Assembly (NCBI GenBank): GCA_038239195.1
Contig: JBBSEZ010000028.1
Coordinates: 1-39,490 of the forward strand
Direction of reading: 5' to 3'
Length of the DNA stretch: 39,490 nucleotides
Origin: JBBSEZ01 sp038239195
GTDB taxonomy: Bacteria > Planctomycetota > Planctomycetia > Gemmatales > Gemmataceae
Part shown: in pieces, positions 1 through 8,029 of the stretch
Layout of the letters: the number at the start of each line of letters is the position of its first letter
How positions within the stretch are numbered: the first letter of the stretch is position 1
Position numbers and translations under genes: made by a program
The notes under the pieces: generated by a model
What the model saw: the letters and a program-made list of their open reading frames with translations, nothing else
Told to the model about the DNA's origin: nothing
Databases searched by the model: none

Positions 1-1405
1 CCCCAGGAGGTGGGGGCACCTGCTCGGCAGGCGGCGCGGGCGGATTGACCGGGAAGGCCGGCTGGAACGGATCGACCGCGGGGGGCGGCGGGATGGGCGG
101 GAGCGCCGGGACGGCCGGGGCCGGCGGCACGATGACGGGCGGCGGCACCGGCGCGCCGGGCGGTGCCCCGATGGCGGGCACCGAGGGCGGGGCCTTCGGC
201 AGCGGCAGCATCAAGATCACCGTCCCGTCCTTGACGAGCCGCAGGTGCAGCGAATCGACCGGCTTGCCGTCGGGCGAGACCAGCACCGGCACCTCCTTGG
301 CCAGCAGGCGGGCCAGCTTCTTGGCGGCGATCTCGTGGCCGCGCGTGTCGTGGGCCTTGACCTCCCCGACGGGGTATTTCTGCGTCAGCAGCCGGTTCGC
401 CACGCGGTACCTCGTCACGGCGCCCCCGTCGGGCCCGACGTCGTTCACTGGTTCGTAATAGACGACCTGCCGGCGAACGAGCAGCCGGTCCTTCTCGTAC
501 CGGGCGAGCACCTGGTAGGGCGCGGGGCTCGTCGGCAACTGGCCCTCCGCCGGTTTCGCGGCGGGGGCCTTCCCCTTGGGCGGCGCCGGGGGAAGCGCCC
601 CCTGCGGGACGGGCGCCGGGCGCGCCGCCCCCAGGCCAAGCCCCAGCACCACCAGTCCCGCGAGCACCAGGCTCACCCGTTTCAGCTTCGCCAGCCACAT
701 CATCTGCGTTACTCCTTTCACCAGAGCCAGCACCCGCGCCGGTCCGCAGACCTGGAGCGCGCGCACCGTCTCGCTCACCAGCAAGCTCGGCAGCGCCGCG
801 GGCGCCGCCGCCCACTCGCGCCCACCAAGCCGTTGCCGCAGCAGCGCGCGGGCGCGCGCCAGCCGGGCCGACAGCGTTCCCTCCGGCCAGCCCAGCAACG
901 CGGCCGCCTCGTGGCGCGACCGGCCTTCGAGCTCGCACAACACCACGGCGGCGCGATACTTCTCCGGCAAGCGCCCCACCTCCCGGTCCAGCAGCGCTGG
1001 CAGGTCGTCGGGCTCGCCCTCCACCCGGGCCTCGGGGCGGGCGGCGCGAGCCTCGCGGGCGCGCCGCCGGGCCGCGGCGCGCTGCGCCTCCAGCGCCGTG
1101 CGGCGGGCCACGCCGTGCAGCCAGTTGCCGACGAGGGCGCGCGGCCGAACCGACGACGCCTTGCTGGCCAGGACGAGGAACGTCGCCTGAAAGGCGTCCT
1201 CGGCGTCTTGCTCCTGGCGCAAGATCCGCCGGCACGTGCCCAGGACCATCGGCCCGTGGCGGCGAACCAGCGCCTCGAAGGCCCACCCCGCGCGGTCTGC
1301 GAGGAACTGGTCGAGCAACTGCTCGTCCGCCAGCGCCGCCGCGTCGCGCATCCTCAGGAGTTGCGACAGGTGCCGCATTGTCGAGCTCAGCGGGCAGGTT
1401 TCCAT
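1..1405 (-). CDS. ECF RNA polymerase sigma factor with C-terminal transmembrane and proline-rich extension (partial, 3' end outside window)
   Basis: The frame opens at an ATG at 1405 and stays open to the left edge (468 codons, no stop). Residues about 20-110 look like sigma region 2, with the planctomycete-type stretch LVRRHGPMVLGTCRRIL followed by QDAEDAFQATFLVLA and a GNWLHGVARRTA segment. Residues about 150-200 look like region 4: LPEKYRAAVVLCELEG, then EAAALLGWPEGTLSARLARAR, a helix-turn-helix. After a linker, residues about 236-260 (MMWLAKLKRVSLVLAG onward) form a hydrophobic helix. The rest is alanine/proline rich, with long proline runs near the window edge. I infer a membrane-tethered sigma factor whose tail lies outside the cytoplasm. 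An internal ATG at 700 has a GGAG-like site upstream, so a separate protein starting there is possible, but there is no stop between the parts. An alternative start is the ATG at 1378. Confidence 0.8.
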   Translation of the reverse strand, partial: METCPLSSTMRHLSQLLRMRDAAALADEQLLDQFLADRAGWAFEALVRRHGPMVLGTCRRILRQEQDAEDAFQATFLVLASKASSVRPRALVGNWLHGVARRTALEAQRAAARRRAREARAARPEARVEGEPDDLPALLDREVGRLPEKYRAAVVLCELEGRSRHEAAALLGWPEGTLSARLARARALLRQRLGGREWAAAPAALPSLLVSETVRALQVCGPARVLALVKGVTQMMWLAKLKRVSLVLAGLVVLGLGLGAARPAPVPQGALPPAPPKGKAPAAKPAEGQLPTSPAPYQVLARYEKDRLLVRRQVVYYEPVNDVGPDGGAVTRYRVANRLLTQKYPVGEVKAHDTRGHEIAAKKLARLLAKEVPVLVSPDGKPVDSLHLRLVKDGTVILMLPLPKAPPSVPAIGAPPGAPVPPPVIVPPAPAVPALPPIPPPPAVDPFQPAFPVNPPAPPAEQVPPPPG

Positions 1406-1685
1406 CCCTTGTTGCTCCCCGGGTGCGTCGGGCCTTCCTCTTCTCTTGGTCGCCGAGGGCCGATTTCGTTCAACGATTTTCGGAGGGCCCTGTATGCCTC
1501 CTCGGTGATGAGACCGCGCAGTCCTCGCAGCCTCCCATCTCTGGCCCCCATCTTTCCCGCATCCAAGCGTAAGCGCTCCTCACTCGCCTGTCCAGCGCGG
1601 CGCCCGGGCCATCGAGCGGTCGGTCGCGCTTGCGTCTCCTCGCGCCTCTTGCCATCATGAGCGAAACAAGCAGGAGGGCCGGCTC

Positions 1686-2273
1686 ATGTCCACAGTCCAA
1701 CGGCAGCGCGGGGCGCGGGCGTGGCGCTGGAGCAAGAGCGAATACTACCGGCTGGGCGAGCTCGGCTTCTTTCGGGGCCAGCGCGTCGAGTTGATCGAGG
1801 GACGGCTCATGGTACGCTCTCCGCAAGGCCCCCTGCATGGCGGCACGATCAATCACGTGGGAGACGTTCTCCGCGCCCTCTTCGGCCCCGGGTATCGCGT
1901 GCGAGAACAGCTACCTCTGGACCTCGGGCAAACCACCGAGCCCGAGCCGGACTTCGCCATCGTGGCGGGCACCGTTCAGCAATTCCTCGCCGCGCACCCG
2001 ACCAATGCCGCCCTCGTCGTCGAGGTGAGCGACACCACCCTCTCCTACGACCGCAATCGCAAGGGCAGCCTCTACGCCCGCGCCGGCATCCTCGACTACT
2101 GGATCATCAACGTCGTCGCTCGCCAGGTCGAAGTCTACCGAGGCCCCGTGCCCGACCCAAACGAGCCGTATGGCCATCGCTACTCCAGCCGGACCGACCT
2201 GGTGCCGCCCGCCACCGTCAGCCCGCTGGCCCTGCCAAACAGCTCCGTCCCGGTCGCAAGCCTGTTTCCGTGA
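1686..2273 (+). CDS. Uma2 family (DUF820) putative restriction-endonuclease-like protein
   Basis: A 195-residue protein of the usual size for the Uma2 family, which is much expanded in cyanobacteria and planctomycetes and has a PD-(D/E)xK nuclease fold. Visible signatures are the N-terminal RVELIEGRL segment, EPEPDFAIV in the middle (candidate metal-binding Asp), and ALVVEVSDTTLSYDRNRK followed by YARAGILDYWIINV, which carries the Glu-x-x and Lys expected of the active site. The start ATG has an AGGAGG ribosome site at the ideal distance. The gene stands alone: the upstream neighbour is divergent, and a palindromic repeat follows within 30 bases. The biological role of these proteins is not established. 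Confidence 0.88.
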   Translation: MSTVQRQRGARAWRWSKSEYYRLGELGFFRGQRVELIEGRLMVRSPQGPLHGGTINHVGDVLRALFGPGYRVREQLPLDLGQTTEPEPDFAIVAGTVQQFLAAHPTNAALVVEVSDTTLSYDRNRKGSLYARAGILDYWIINVVARQVEVYRGPVPDPNEPYGHRYSSRTDLVPPATVSPLALPNSSVPVASLFP

Positions 2274-2279
2274 GGCGAG

Positions 2280-2369
2280 CGGCAGGAGTTGGTTTGCTGT
2301 AGGACGGCTCTCCCGAGCCGTCCGGACGGCTCAGGAGGGCCGTCCTACAAGGAGGCCTGTTTCCTGCCG
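2280..2369. repeat. Dispersed palindromic repeat, copy 1
   Basis: A 90-base element whose core (2298-2349) is an imperfect palindrome of two 26-base arms starting TGTAGGACGGCTC. The outer ends CGGCAGGA and TCCTGCCG are also inverted. A second copy with a perfect core lies at 25974-26062. It sits just after the Uma2 stop and before the permease pair, where a transcript hairpin could act as a terminator. Confidence 0.85.
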
Positions 2370-2469
2370 GTCACCGTGAGCAGAAACAACGCCCGGGTTT
2401 CTCTTGCCCTGGCGCCCGCGCCGCCCCATGATGGCCCTCTGGCTGCGTCCCCTGTCCCGGAGGCCCGTC

Positions 2470-3855
2470 ATGATTCAGGTCGCGGTGAGCCTCGGCCTGT
2501 TGCTCCTACTCGGCGCCGTGGCGCTCGTGCCCTTCGCGCTCGCGCTCCTCGCCGCCGAGGCCGCGCTGGCGCGCTTCTCCCCCTACCCCGTCTCCCTGCT
2601 GCTCCTGCTGGTCCGCTCGCTGCGGCGCAACCGCACGCGCACCTACCTCACCTTCGTCGCCACCTTCGTCCTCGTCTTCGTCGTCGCCGGCATCTGGTCG
2701 GTCCTCTACTTCCTCGATCAACTCCTCTCCGACAAGGCCCGGTCGCCTCGCGTGGTCGTCTCGGAGAAGTGGCAGCTCACCAGCCAGATGCCCTTCAGCT
2801 ACGCCTCCAGCCTCGGCGACGGGGCGGCCCGCCGGCCCGGCGACGTTCGGCCCACCGACTCCATGACCTGGCAGATCTACCTCGGCACCACCGACCCGAG
2901 CAATCCCTCCCCCGACAACACCGTCCCCTGCATCGCCATGGAGCCGCGCAAGGTGCTCACCATGCTCGAAGACATCTTCGACGAGCTGGCCACCGACGGG
3001 GGGGCCCACCGCGGGAGCTCGAAGGCGCAGAAGCGCCAGCAGCTCGAGGAGGGAGTGCGCAAGCTCGAGGCCAACCGGCGCGGCGTTATCCTCGGCACGC
3101 GCCGCCTGGCTGCGCTCAACAAGCGCGTCGGAGAGCGCATCAATCTCACCGGCCTGCAGTATCGCGGCATCGACCTCGAGCTGGAGATCGTCGGCACCTT
3201 TCCCACCGGCCGCTACAGCGACCTCGGCGTGATCCACCGCGACTACGTCAACCACGCCTTCGACGATTTCGGGCGCAAGAACGGCGGGCGACACCCGATG
3301 GCCGCCCGCACCTTGACAATGGTCTGGCTCCAGATGCCCGATCAGGATGCCTGCGCCCGCGTGGCCGAGCAGATCCAGGCGTCGGGCCTCTATCAAGACC
3401 CACCGGTCAAGTGCCAGACGCTCTCCGCCGAGGTCTCCGCGGCCCTCGACGCCTACGCCGACCTCATCTGGGGGTTGCGCTGGCTGCTGTCCCCGGCCGT
3501 CCTCGTCATCATGACCCTGGTGATGGCCAACGCCATCGGCATCGGCGTCCGCGAGCGCGCCCAGGAGATTGCCCTGCTCAAGGTGCTCGGCTACCGGCCC
3601 CTTCACGTCCTCGTGCTCATTCTCGGCGAGCCGATGCTCATCGGCTCGCTGGCGGGGCTGCTCGGCGCCGTCTTCAGCCGCGTGGTGGTCAACGACGTGC
3701 TCAATCGATGGGGGGACAGCCCGATCGACGTGCCGATCCACGCTCTGTGGTGGTGCCCCGCCACGGGCGCGCTCACGTCCCTGGCCGGGAGCCTGTTCCC
3801 GGCCCTGTCGGCCTGCCGCATCAAGGTCGCGCAGGTCTTCGCCCGCGCCGTTTGA
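2470..3855 (+). CDS. ABC transporter permease, MacB/FtsX type (first of pair)
   Basis: I chose the ATG at 2470 because GGAGG lies six bases upstream; the frame extends to TTG 2404 and ATGs 2428/2431. The 461-residue product begins with two hydrophobic segments (MIQVAVSLGLLLLLGAVALV and, after an RNRTRTYLTF turn, FVLVFVVAGIWSVLYFL). A large, probably periplasmic MacB-type domain follows (about residues 90-320). The C terminus has the FtsX-type membrane bundle, with the coupling segment RERAQEIALLKVLGYRP between helices. The permease gene downstream follows after about 20 bases. FtsX/MacB systems couple membrane or periplasmic movement to ATP hydrolysis by a separate subunit. No ATPase gene is adjacent here, so the substrate is unknown. 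Confidence 0.85.
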   Translation: MIQVAVSLGLLLLLGAVALVPFALALLAAEAALARFSPYPVSLLLLLVRSLRRNRTRTYLTFVATFVLVFVVAGIWSVLYFLDQLLSDKARSPRVVVSEKWQLTSQMPFSYASSLGDGAARRPGDVRPTDSMTWQIYLGTTDPSNPSPDNTVPCIAMEPRKVLTMLEDIFDELATDGGAHRGSSKAQKRQQLEEGVRKLEANRRGVILGTRRLAALNKRVGERINLTGLQYRGIDLELEIVGTFPTGRYSDLGVIHRDYVNHAFDDFGRKNGGRHPMAARTLTMVWLQMPDQDACARVAEQIQASGLYQDPPVKCQTLSAEVSAALDAYADLIWGLRWLLSPAVLVIMTLVMANAIGIGVRERAQEIALLKVLGYRPLHVLVLILGEPMLIGSLAGLLGAVFSRVVVNDVLNRWGDSPIDVPIHALWWCPATGALTSLAGSLFPALSACRIKVAQVFARAV

Positions 3856-3876
3856 AGATTGGCCCGGAGAGCGTTC

Positions 3877-5184
3877 ATGCCTGGTCGGACGGAAACGTGG
3901 TCGGTCCTCGCGGCGCTGGCCGGCGCCTTGCTGGCGCTGGCTGTCCTCGCCCGCGTGGGCCGGGTGCCGTTGCTCTACAACCTCCGCAACCTCCTCATCC
4001 GCTGGCGGACCTCGCTCTCCACCACGCTGGCCTTCACCCTCGTCATCGCCCTGCTCATCGCCATGCTGGCCTTCGTCCGTGGCTTCCTGCGCATGACCGA
4101 GGGCAGCGGCCATCCCGCCAACGTCATGGTCCTCTCGCGCGGGGCCACCGACGAACTGGTCAGCTCGATCACCGCCCAGGAGGCGGGGGCGGACGTGGCC
4201 CTACAGCCTGGCGTCCTGCGCGACGCCCGCGGCCGGCCGTTGTGCAGTCGCGAGGTCTACGTCGTGGTCAATCAACTCCTGCCAGGGACGGAGCCGGGCA
4301 AGACCAAACGCCGGATCGTGCAGGTCCGCGGCCTCGCCGACCCCGACCTCGCCGCCGCGGTGCGCGACCTGGGGCCCCTGGCTGCCGGGGAGTGGTTCTC
4401 GACCGCGGGCGTTCGCGCGTTGCCTTCGGGCGGGGGCGGCCCCTCGGGGTACGCCATCGAGACGGTGATCGGCCAGGGGATCGCCCGGCAGTGGCACCTG
4501 GGCGTCGGCGACGTGGTCGAGGTCGGGCCGCGCTCGTGGCTCGTCGTGGGCATTCTGCCGGCGGGCGGTACGACCTACGACTCCGAGCTGTGGGCCAGGC
4601 ACCAACAGGTGGGGCAGGCCTTCGGCAAGGAGCACTCCTTCACGTCACTCCTGCTCCGCACCAAGAACGCCGACGCGGCCCGCGCCGTCAGCGAAGACCT
4701 CAACCTCAACTTCAAGAAGGCCTCCCTCCACTTCCTGCCGGAGACGGAATACTACGCGCGCCTCGCGGCCACCAGCCAGGGGTTCCTGACGGCGGCGTAC
4801 GTGCTGGCCGCCATCCTCGCCGTCGGCGGGGTGCTGGGCGTGATGAACACGATGTACGCCGCGGTGGCCGAACGGCGCAAGGACGTCGCGGTGCTGCGCG
4901 TGATCGGCTTCGCGCGCTGGCAGGTGCTGCTCTCCTTCCTGATCGAGTCGCTGCTGCTCTCCCTGATCGGCGGCGGGTTGGGCTGCGCGCTGGGCGGGCT
5001 GGCGCACGGTTGGTCGGCGAGCAGCCTGATCGGCAACCGCAACATGGTGTTCACGCTGCGCGTGGACGCCGAGACGCTGGCCGTCGCCATCCTCTTCACG
5101 TTGGGCATGGGGGCGCTGGGCGGGCTGCTGCCGGCCCTGTCCACGCTGCGCGTGCGGCCGCTGGAGGCGCTGCGGGCGGGGTAG
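3877..5184 (+). CDS. ABC transporter permease, MacB/FtsX type (second of pair)
   Basis: A 435-residue permease following the first after 21 bases, so almost certainly co-transcribed. The N-terminal membrane segment spans about residues 6-27, followed by LLYNLRNLLIRWRTSLSTTLAFT, the amphipathic entry typical of this family. The extracytoplasmic MacB-type domain covers about residues 70-290. Three C-terminal helices follow, with the cytoplasmic coupling motif AERRKDVAVLRVIGFARWQ and the terminal LRVRPLEALRAG, a hallmark of FtsX-like permeases. The ATG at 3877 has a GGAG-like site upstream; an in-frame TTG at 3859 is less likely. The two permeases probably form a heterodimer, with the ATPase encoded elsewhere. 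Confidence 0.86.
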   Translation: MPGRTETWSVLAALAGALLALAVLARVGRVPLLYNLRNLLIRWRTSLSTTLAFTLVIALLIAMLAFVRGFLRMTEGSGHPANVMVLSRGATDELVSSITAQEAGADVALQPGVLRDARGRPLCSREVYVVVNQLLPGTEPGKTKRRIVQVRGLADPDLAAAVRDLGPLAAGEWFSTAGVRALPSGGGGPSGYAIETVIGQGIARQWHLGVGDVVEVGPRSWLVVGILPAGGTTYDSELWARHQQVGQAFGKEHSFTSLLLRTKNADAARAVSEDLNLNFKKASLHFLPETEYYARLAATSQGFLTAAYVLAAILAVGGVLGVMNTMYAAVAERRKDVAVLRVIGFARWQVLLSFLIESLLLSLIGGGLGCALGGLAHGWSASSLIGNRNMVFTLRVDAETLAVAILFTLGMGALGGLLPALSTLRVRPLEALRAG

Positions 5185-5255
5185 ACGAGCGAGGCAGTCT
5201 GCGGGTTGGGCCGGCGCAATCCGGCCTGGCGACCGAGCGTTGCGCTCCCCATCCA

Positions 5256-5314
5256 CTTTCTCTTGCGAAAAACCTTGCCGCCCCGCTGGCCATCGGCTTG
5301 TCCTTCCCGAGAAC
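5256..5314. repeat. Dispersed 59-base repeat, copy A
   Basis: This segment contains CCTTGCCGCCCCGCTGGCCA and continues ATCGGCTTGTCCTTCCCGAGAA. It matches 12453-12512 with only a few differences. Both copies lie just outside coding sequence, here 72 bases after the second permease. The rest of the 5185-5348 gap shows no gene. Confidence 0.8.
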
Positions 5315-5348
5315 GACCAATCTAAGCGGCGTTGGGGGCCTTGGAAGC

Positions 5349-5843
5349 CTACGACTCGAGCGAAGCGTGATGGCCCCCAACGTCCGCCGAAGCGGCTTGT
5401 TCGCCGTGTTGCCCTACGTCCCTGGCGAGCCAGCCTTCTAGCACCGCCCGCACGCGCCGCAGTTCACCGTCCGGCGCCCCGTCCCAGGCCGCGATGGGCA
5501 CCCACCGGGCTCGCTGATCTGGCCGTACCCACCCGGCGTCGTCATCGACCAGCAGGACCTCCGACGGGGCCGCGCCGGGCACGAAGTGGAGGTCTTTGTG
5601 CTCGCCGCACCACGCAACGTACTCCAGGCGGCCCAGCATCTCCCGGGGCAGATAGCCGCGGCGCTCCAGTTCGCCCATGACGTCTCGGGCGTCCACCTCC
5701 TCGACAGTGGTGAACATGGCCACCCGGCCGAATCGTTCGTGGCAGAACGCCAGAAAGTCGAGCAGGCCCGGGCGCGGACGGCCGCTCAAAGCGTCGTCGA
5801 TCAGCGTGCGCTCCAGGTCGAGCGCCAGGACTTTGATGCTCAC
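5349..5843 (-). CDS. HAD-superfamily phosphatase-like protein
   Basis: With the GTG at 5843 the product is 164 residues. The N terminus (SIKVLALDLERTLIDD) is a HAD motif I, but the second Asp of DxDxT is Glu (D9, E11). FTTVEEVDARDV supplies a motif II-like Thr, and VLLVDDDAGWVRPDQR looks like motif IV with the paired acidic residues. The size suits a minimal HAD domain without a large cap, similar to the NIF/Magnesium-dependent phosphatase type. The frame extends upstream to 6002, but that part is cysteine-rich and unlike protein, so I prefer the GTG although its ribosome site is weak. The C-terminal 30 residues look poorly conserved. The substrate is unknown, and the Asp-to-Glu change leaves catalytic activity uncertain. 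Confidence 0.65.
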   Translation of the reverse strand: MSIKVLALDLERTLIDDALSGRPRPGLLDFLAFCHERFGRVAMFTTVEEVDARDVMGELERRGYLPREMLGRLEYVAWCGEHKDLHFVPGAAPSEVLLVDDDAGWVRPDQRARWVPIAAWDGAPDGELRRVRAVLEGWLARDVGQHGEQAASADVGGHHASLES

Positions 5844-6154
5844 CCCTTGGACGCCCGCCTTCTGCGAACTGGTGAATAGCCCACCCGGCGCCGGCTCAAG
5901 ATCACCGCGCCGGCACGTGATGAGGGCCGCGCCCACACAACAGCACCGGCCCAGCACGACGTCACCGCGCCGGCACGACGCCACGCCACAACATCCAACC
6001 ACCCCGCCACTTCCCTGTCGAGTGGTTGCCCTTTATCCTATCACTCTGCGGTTGATCCTCTTCTGGCCGGAGGGGGGACGGGCGACGTCCGCGAAACGTC
6101 CGTAGGGGCCCTGTGGGTGTTGCCTCTGGGGCCCACTTCCGCTCCCTTCTCTTC
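5844..6154. other. Intergenic stretch with a 16-base direct repeat
   Basis: No convincing gene is visible in these 311 bases. The sequence TCACCGCGCCGGCACG occurs twice in the same orientation, at 5902-5917 and 5962-5977, exactly 60 bases apart. The stretch lies upstream of the HAD-like gene, which is transcribed away from it, and downstream of the VapC-like gene, so a promoter for the former should lie here. Confidence 0.5.
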
Positions 6155-6559
6155 TCATGGCGCCTCCCAATCTTCGAGCAGCAACGCCGGCACGCGGGAG
6201 AACTCGGCCTGGTTGTGCGTTACCAGCGTGCAACCGTTGGTCAGGGCGATGGCGGCGATTTGCAGATCATAGGGGCCAATCGGGGTGCCGAGCAATTCCA
6301 GGTGCCTGCGGATAGTCACGAAGGAATCGACTGCGGCGTCATCGAACGGGAGGCTCGGATAGGGGGCGACCAGGGCATTGACCGCCGCCCGATTGGCAGC
6401 CGGTTTCGCACTGCGGACGCAACCATACCGCAGTTCGGCCACGACAACCGAACAGACGCGCAGGTCGGCGGTCGGGACGGCGCGGAACCGTGCCGCGACT
6501 TGCGGTTTGGTTCCGCGGAGCAACACCACCCAGACGTTGGAGTCGAGGAGGTAAGTCAT
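6155..6559 (-). CDS. vapC: VapC-like PIN-domain ribonuclease toxin
   Basis: A 134-residue protein of normal length for a VapC toxin. PIN-domain acidic residues are all visible: D6 in YLLDSNVW, E42 in VVAELRYG, D98 in GPYDLQIAAIAL and the N116 position in THNQAEFSRV. These form the Mg-dependent active site that in VapC proteins cuts tRNA or rRNA. The start ATG overlaps the stop of the upstream antitoxin-like gene (ATGA at 6556-6559), the coupled arrangement usual for toxin-antitoxin modules. The gene name is given by family; the RNA target cannot be read from the sequence. Confidence 0.88.
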   Translation of the reverse strand: MTYLLDSNVWVVLLRGTKPQVAARFRAVPTADLRVCSVVVAELRYGCVRSAKPAANRAAVNALVAPYPSLPFDDAAVDSFVTIRRHLELLGTPIGPYDLQIAAIALTNGCTLVTHNQAEFSRVPALLLEDWEAP

Positions 6560-6789
6560 TCCACCTCCACGGGGGGCGGCAGAGGTGGTTGCGCGTGGAC
6601 GATGAAGGTTTCGTCGTCGATGGAGCCGAGCAGGTCAAAATAGCCCGGCGGCAGCCGAGGGGCATCGGCCGGCGACTTCGGCTGGACGATCACCACGACG
6701 TCGAACTCCGTGTCCGGCAGGCCGAGCGGAATGCGCAGGGACAAGGTGCCGTCGCGGCCGGTGCGTTCGCGGGTTTGAATCGTGTGCAT
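6556..6789 (-). CDS. vapB: VapB-like antitoxin
   Basis: I use the ATG at 6789 (77 residues), which has a GAGAAGAG site upstream, rather than the frame's upstream ATG at 6819. The protein reads MHTIQTRERTGRDGTLSLRI and continues with LPLGLPDTEFDVVVIVQP-like sequence, a short beta-rich N-terminal half typical of a group of antitoxins paired with PIN toxins in cyanobacteria and planctomycetes. The C-terminal half (PPGYFDLLGSIDDETFIVHAQPP) is proline rich and probably binds the toxin. It overlaps the PIN gene by four bases. The assignment rests mainly on this pairing. Autoregulation is likely, but I could not define an operator. Confidence 0.75.
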   Translation of the reverse strand: MHTIQTRERTGRDGTLSLRIPLGLPDTEFDVVVIVQPKSPADAPRLPPGYFDLLGSIDDETFIVHAQPPLPPPVEVE

Positions 6790-6844
6790 GGGCTCTTCTC
6801 GTCGGGCTCGGGGCTTCATCCGATCCCGCGACTCCTTGGAGCGG

Positions 6845-6985
6845 TTTCAGCACGTCCTTCGACACCGCCGGGCTCGAACGACCCAGCTCAGCAGCCGGCT
6901 CGCGGGAGAGACCGTTGAAGTCTGAGAAACCGCCTATCGCGTGAGCGGTCTGCTGAAGCACCTGGTTCGGCAATAGTCCATCGTA
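6845..6985 (-). repeat. LQxT-type dispersed repeat, copy 1
   Basis: Read on the minus strand this contains GCCGAACCAGGTGCTTCAGC, then AGACCG, and ends near CTGCTGAGCTG; in one frame it encodes PNQVLQQTAHAI. It is related to the segment at 8638-8731, which encodes PNQSLQPTGAA and ends CGGCTGAGCTATAG. No gene is supported here. The rest of the 6790-7003 gap appears non-coding. Confidence 0.6.
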
Positions 6986-7003
6986 CCCCTTGGTCTCCGC
7001 TGA

Positions 7004-8029
7004 TCATTGGACATCGCTGGAAGATCGAACCAGCCGTTCAGCCTCTTCAATTTCCGCGAATGCCTGATTGACCTCGTCGTCTGTCAACTCTGTCCTCTTA
7101 CCCCAACCCATAGCTGCCCAAGCGTCGTGAGCTTCGTTAAAGCCTCTACTGATTTGTGCGAATACTTCCTGCCTTGTATTCGTGACATAGTCTACAGGCC
7201 CCCCTAACGGGGAAGCATTTGCGATCACCGAGCGTAGCGTTGCCCGAGGGTAGCTGCGCTCAGTGCCGACGCCAGCCTGATCTTCAACCGCTTCTACTAG
7301 ATGATACCACGTCGCGATGGAAAAACCCCACAATCGATAGCCGTCTGTCTTGAGCCTGGGAAACTGCGTACCCTGCACGCGGCTTGCGAGTGACTCGAAC
7401 AGGAGAGCAAACCCGGTAGCCTTGGCGTCCGCAATATGCTCAAACGCACGCCGTATTCTCTTCGGGACGGTGAAAGAAGTCTTTAAATAGTCGCAGTGAC
7501 CTTCGAATATGTGGCAAACCTCATGGAGGTACATGAACTGCAAGCTCCGATGGATCAGCAGTTTCAGTACAGATGTCCTCTCCGCATCTCCCAACGGCGG
7601 CTGGTTCTCATCTCCCTCTTTGAGCGCCTTAACCCCCTCTGCAAAAGTGATCGGCCCAAACAGCATGAGGGCAGGTTTGCCGAAATAATCTTGCGGAGCT
7701 TCGCCAATGTCCGGGAGCACCTCCGGATTAGACAGCATCCTCTGAAACGTGTCCCAAAGTTGGATTGGTGCGCCGCCGTCCATGGCGATAGCATACGAAC
7801 CTAGGCTCGTTCGCTTTGCCTCGGAGTAAAGCTCAAAATCTGCCGTCATGCCATAGATACTTTGAGCTAACTTTGGTGGTGGATCCCACACTGGTGTTCC
7901 CAAAATTAAACTCTCAGCGAACTCCTGCACTTGCTGTAGGAAGGTGCGAAAGGGCTCGGGAACACTTGCTAATTCAAGCCAATTATTCTCCCAGGGCCAT
8001 CCCGGAGGCTGCTTTGCATTAGTGCTCAT
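7004..8029 (-). CDS. Predicted HExxH zinc metallopeptidase (resembles peptidase U49/Lit-like), second gene of a two-gene unit
   Basis: A 341-residue soluble protein. Residues 169-178 read HEVCHIFEGH, a gluzincin-style HExxH zinc site. About 24 residues later EHIADAKA (197-204) supplies E197 and D201, matching the ExxxD element that gives the third zinc ligand in gluzincins. The spacing and the HxxxGH pattern resemble the Lit/peptidase U49 group of phage-exclusion proteases, but this is recognition by motif only, and a generic metallopeptidase of unknown family is equally possible. No signal peptide or membrane segment is visible. I start at the ATG at 8029 because it overlaps the end of the upstream gene (stop 8019-8021), suggesting translational coupling; the adjacent ATG at 8032 is equivalent. 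Base composition is clearly lower in GC than the flanks, pointing to transfer. Confidence 0.75.
   Translation of the reverse strand: MSTNAKQPPGWPWENNWLELASVPEPFRTFLQQVQEFAESLILGTPVWDPPPKLAQSIYGMTADFELYSEAKRTSLGSYAIAMDGGAPIQLWDTFQRMLSNPEVLPDIGEAPQDYFGKPALMLFGPITFAEGVKALKEGDENQPPLGDAERTSVLKLLIHRSLQFMYLHEVCHIFEGHCDYLKTSFTVPKRIRRAFEHIADAKATGFALLFESLASRVQGTQFPRLKTDGYRLWGFSIATWYHLVEAVEDQAGVGTERSYPRATLRSVIANASPLGGPVDYVTNTRQEVFAQISRGFNEAHDAWAAMGWGKRTELTDDEVNQAFAEIEEAERLVRSSSDVQ

Noticed and set aside
2289..5441. A 1050-codon open frame on the plus strand over the permease genes
   Set aside because: Composition is Arg/Pro/Ala rich without domain signatures; it is a frame shadow of two well-supported permeases in a GC-rich genome.
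5844..6002. N-terminal extension of the HAD-like protein to 6002
   Set aside because: The added 53 residues are rich in Cys, Gly and Arg and include a repeat-encoded stretch; homologous HAD proteins begin at the SIKVLALDLE segment.
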